Made by a program: the position numbers and the translations under genes
The notes under the pieces: model-generated
What the model saw: only the letters and a program-made list of their open reading frames with translations
The model's database searches: none
Told to the model about the DNA's origin: nothing
Shown: one piece after another, positions 12,347 through 13,519 of the stretch
How positions within the stretch are numbered: position 1 is the stretch's first letter
How the letters are laid out: every line of letters begins with the position of its first letter
From: an uncultured Oscillospiraceae bacterium
GTDB lineage: Bacteria; Bacillota; Clostridia; Oscillospirales; Oscillospiraceae
DNA: 13,519 bases
Assembly: GCA_905205085.1 (NCBI GenBank)
Contig: CAJLCG010000063.1
Location: forward strand, 1-13,519
Direction: 5' to 3'

Positions 12347-13424
12347 ATTTTTCCAAAATGGTCTGGGCCAGCTCCTGGGCGGTGCGGTCCACCAGGGAGA
12401 AGTCCACATAGGGGTGGTAGATGGCCTCCAGGTCGTCGTGCATGGCCTTGGCCTGGGCCAGGGAGGCGACTGCCTCCTCCATGAGGGCCTCCCCCACCTT
12501 CTGGGCAAAGCGGATGCGGGGGCGGCTGCGGCGCAGAAGGTCGCTGCCCACGCCGGTCTCGATGCGTACCCGCCGCCAGGGCTTTTCCGCCGGGGACTGG
12601 CCAGGGGCGACCGAGAGAAAGGCCAGCCCGGCCTGGGGGATGAGCAGGTGGGCCAGACGCTGGGGGGCCATGGGGTCGGGGCAGGCCACCACGTCATAGC
12701 CCTTGGCCACCGCCCCGGAGAGCAGATGGGTCAGTAAGCTGTGGGCCAGGCCGCAGCGGTCATGGAGCTCATAGACCTTGGGACACTGGAGAAGGGCCGT
12801 GTCGTAGAGGGTCATGACCCCCTTGTGGGTGACCGCGCCCAGGAAGCGCTGCTTTACCTGGCCGGGCAGGGCTAGGTGGGGCTTCAGCTCCCTGCTGAGA
12901 ATGCCCCGGGCCCGCTTGGCCAGCCGCTCCTCCAGCGCTGGAGTGGTGAGAGTGGCGCGCACATCCTCCTGGATGGAAGCCGCCGCCCCGAGACACCGGT
13001 AGGCCCGCTGGTAGCAGGCCTTATAGCCGGTCATACAGGACATGAGCTCTCCCTTTACCTCCTGCAATCCTTCTCTCTGATAGGCCCGGCCCAGGTTGAC
13101 GTACTCCTCCACCGCGCCGGGGTACTTGGGCTCCACCACATGGGGAGCGGTGCCGTCCACGATGGCCACCCCCAGCCGGGGCAGGAGGATGGCGTCCAGG
13201 GAGTCGGGGTCGCCGGAGCAGAGGATGTACTCCACCGTCTCGCCCGCCTCCTCGGCCCGGCGGGCCACCTGGCGCATGAGGGTGGACTTGCCGCAGCCGG
13301 GACCGCCTTTCAGGATGTAGAACCGGCTGGCCCGCTCGGGGGGCAGCAGGTGGTCATAGAGGGAGTAAAAGCCGGAGGGGGAGTTGGCCCCCAGAAAATA
13401 CTGGATGTGTTTTTCATCCGCCAT
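12345..13424 (-). CDS. Tandem P-loop NTPase-like protein of the PRK06851 type
   Basis: The 359-residue protein resembles a clostridial and bacillar family of unknown function built of two related P-loop halves. Half one (10-95) reads FLGANSPSGFYSLYD, then the Walker A site GGPGCGKST (40-48) and SGDPDSLDAILLPRLGVAIVDGTAPHV. Half two (194-275) repeats FLGAVTHKGVMTLYD and AHLLIPQAGLAFLSV, but at the Walker A position it has HDRCGLAHSL, with histidine (228) in place of the lysine. The first site should bind nucleotide and the second probably not. There are no membrane segments, so it is cytoplasmic. The ATG at 13422-13424 has only a distant AAAGGA. It converges on the GH25 gene, which says nothing about its job. 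Confidence 0.8.
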   Translation of the reverse strand: MADEKHIQYFLGANSPSGFYSLYDHLLPPERASRFYILKGGPGCGKSTLMRQVARRAEEAGETVEYILCSGDPDSLDAILLPRLGVAIVDGTAPHVVEPKYPGAVEEYVNLGRAYQREGLQEVKGELMSCMTGYKACYQRAYRCLGAAASIQEDVRATLTTPALEERLAKRARGILSRELKPHLALPGQVKQRFLGAVTHKGVMTLYDTALLQCPKVYELHDRCGLAHSLLTHLLSGAVAKGYDVVACPDPMAPQRLAHLLIPQAGLAFLSVAPGQSPAEKPWRRVRIETGVGSDLLRRSRPRIRFAQKVGEALMEEAVASLAQAKAMHDDLEAIYHPYVDFSLVDRTAQELAQTILEK

Positions 13425-13519
13425 AGAATCATCGCCGTCCTTTCCAAATCTGCCTCAGACTATGCTGGTTTGGCGGCATGGGTGAAAAACAAGCGGAGAA
13501 AACAGAAAAAATCCCGGCC

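Noticed and set aside
13425..13519. Promoter of the P-loop gene (TTTTCA, 18 bases, CATAGT) and a half terminator at the right edge
   Set aside because: Both promoter elements match consensus poorly. The edge sequence aaaaaatcccggcc looks like one arm of a terminator hairpin, but the other arm is outside the window.

Overview
The window reads as chromosomal DNA of an anaerobic, GC-rich member of the Clostridia (Bacillota), most like gut Oscillospiraceae such as Flavonifractor or Intestinimonas relatives. This is an inference from gene content: a PerR-reverse rubrerythrin-rubredoxin cluster, a methionine synthase whose reactivation domain is a separate gene, a NimA-like flavin-binding protein, and a tandem P-loop protein of the PRK06851 type. 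Strong AGGAGG-type ribosome binding sites and sigma-A-like promoters with 17-base spacers fit this. I see no rRNA, tRNA, insertion sequence, phage gene or CRISPR array. It looks like housekeeping and stress-response DNA, and I found no clearly new multi-gene system.

Left part, minus strand (1-3882). An XRE-family regulator runs off the left edge and carries an unusual hydrophobic pentad-repeat tail; a perfect 16-base palindrome sits just downstream of its predicted promoter. Next is an oxidative-stress operon read perR, rbr, rd from its own promoter (1950-1978) to a strong terminator (717-750). PerR keeps all the metal ligands expected of a peroxide sensor. A TVP38/DedA-like membrane protein and aspartate-ammonia ligase AsnA follow. 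asnA and exoA are divergent, and their predicted promoters lie almost back to back.

Middle, plus strand (4000-11395). exoA, a NimA-like flavin-binding protein and a cytoplasmic gamma-glutamyltransferase form a tight operon. A 413-base non-coding stretch rich in hairpins follows. Then comes a methionine-synthesis operon: metF makes 5-methyltetrahydrofolate, metH transfers the methyl group to homocysteine through cobalamin, and the gene between them encodes the reactivation domain that restores oxidised MetH.

Right part (11400-13519). A membrane-anchored or lipoprotein GH25 lysozyme-like enzyme is preceded by a promoter that abuts a long hairpin. It is followed by a terminator shared with a convergent minus-strand gene for a two-domain P-loop protein, whose second Walker A site has decayed. 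The last 95 bases hold no gene I can support.
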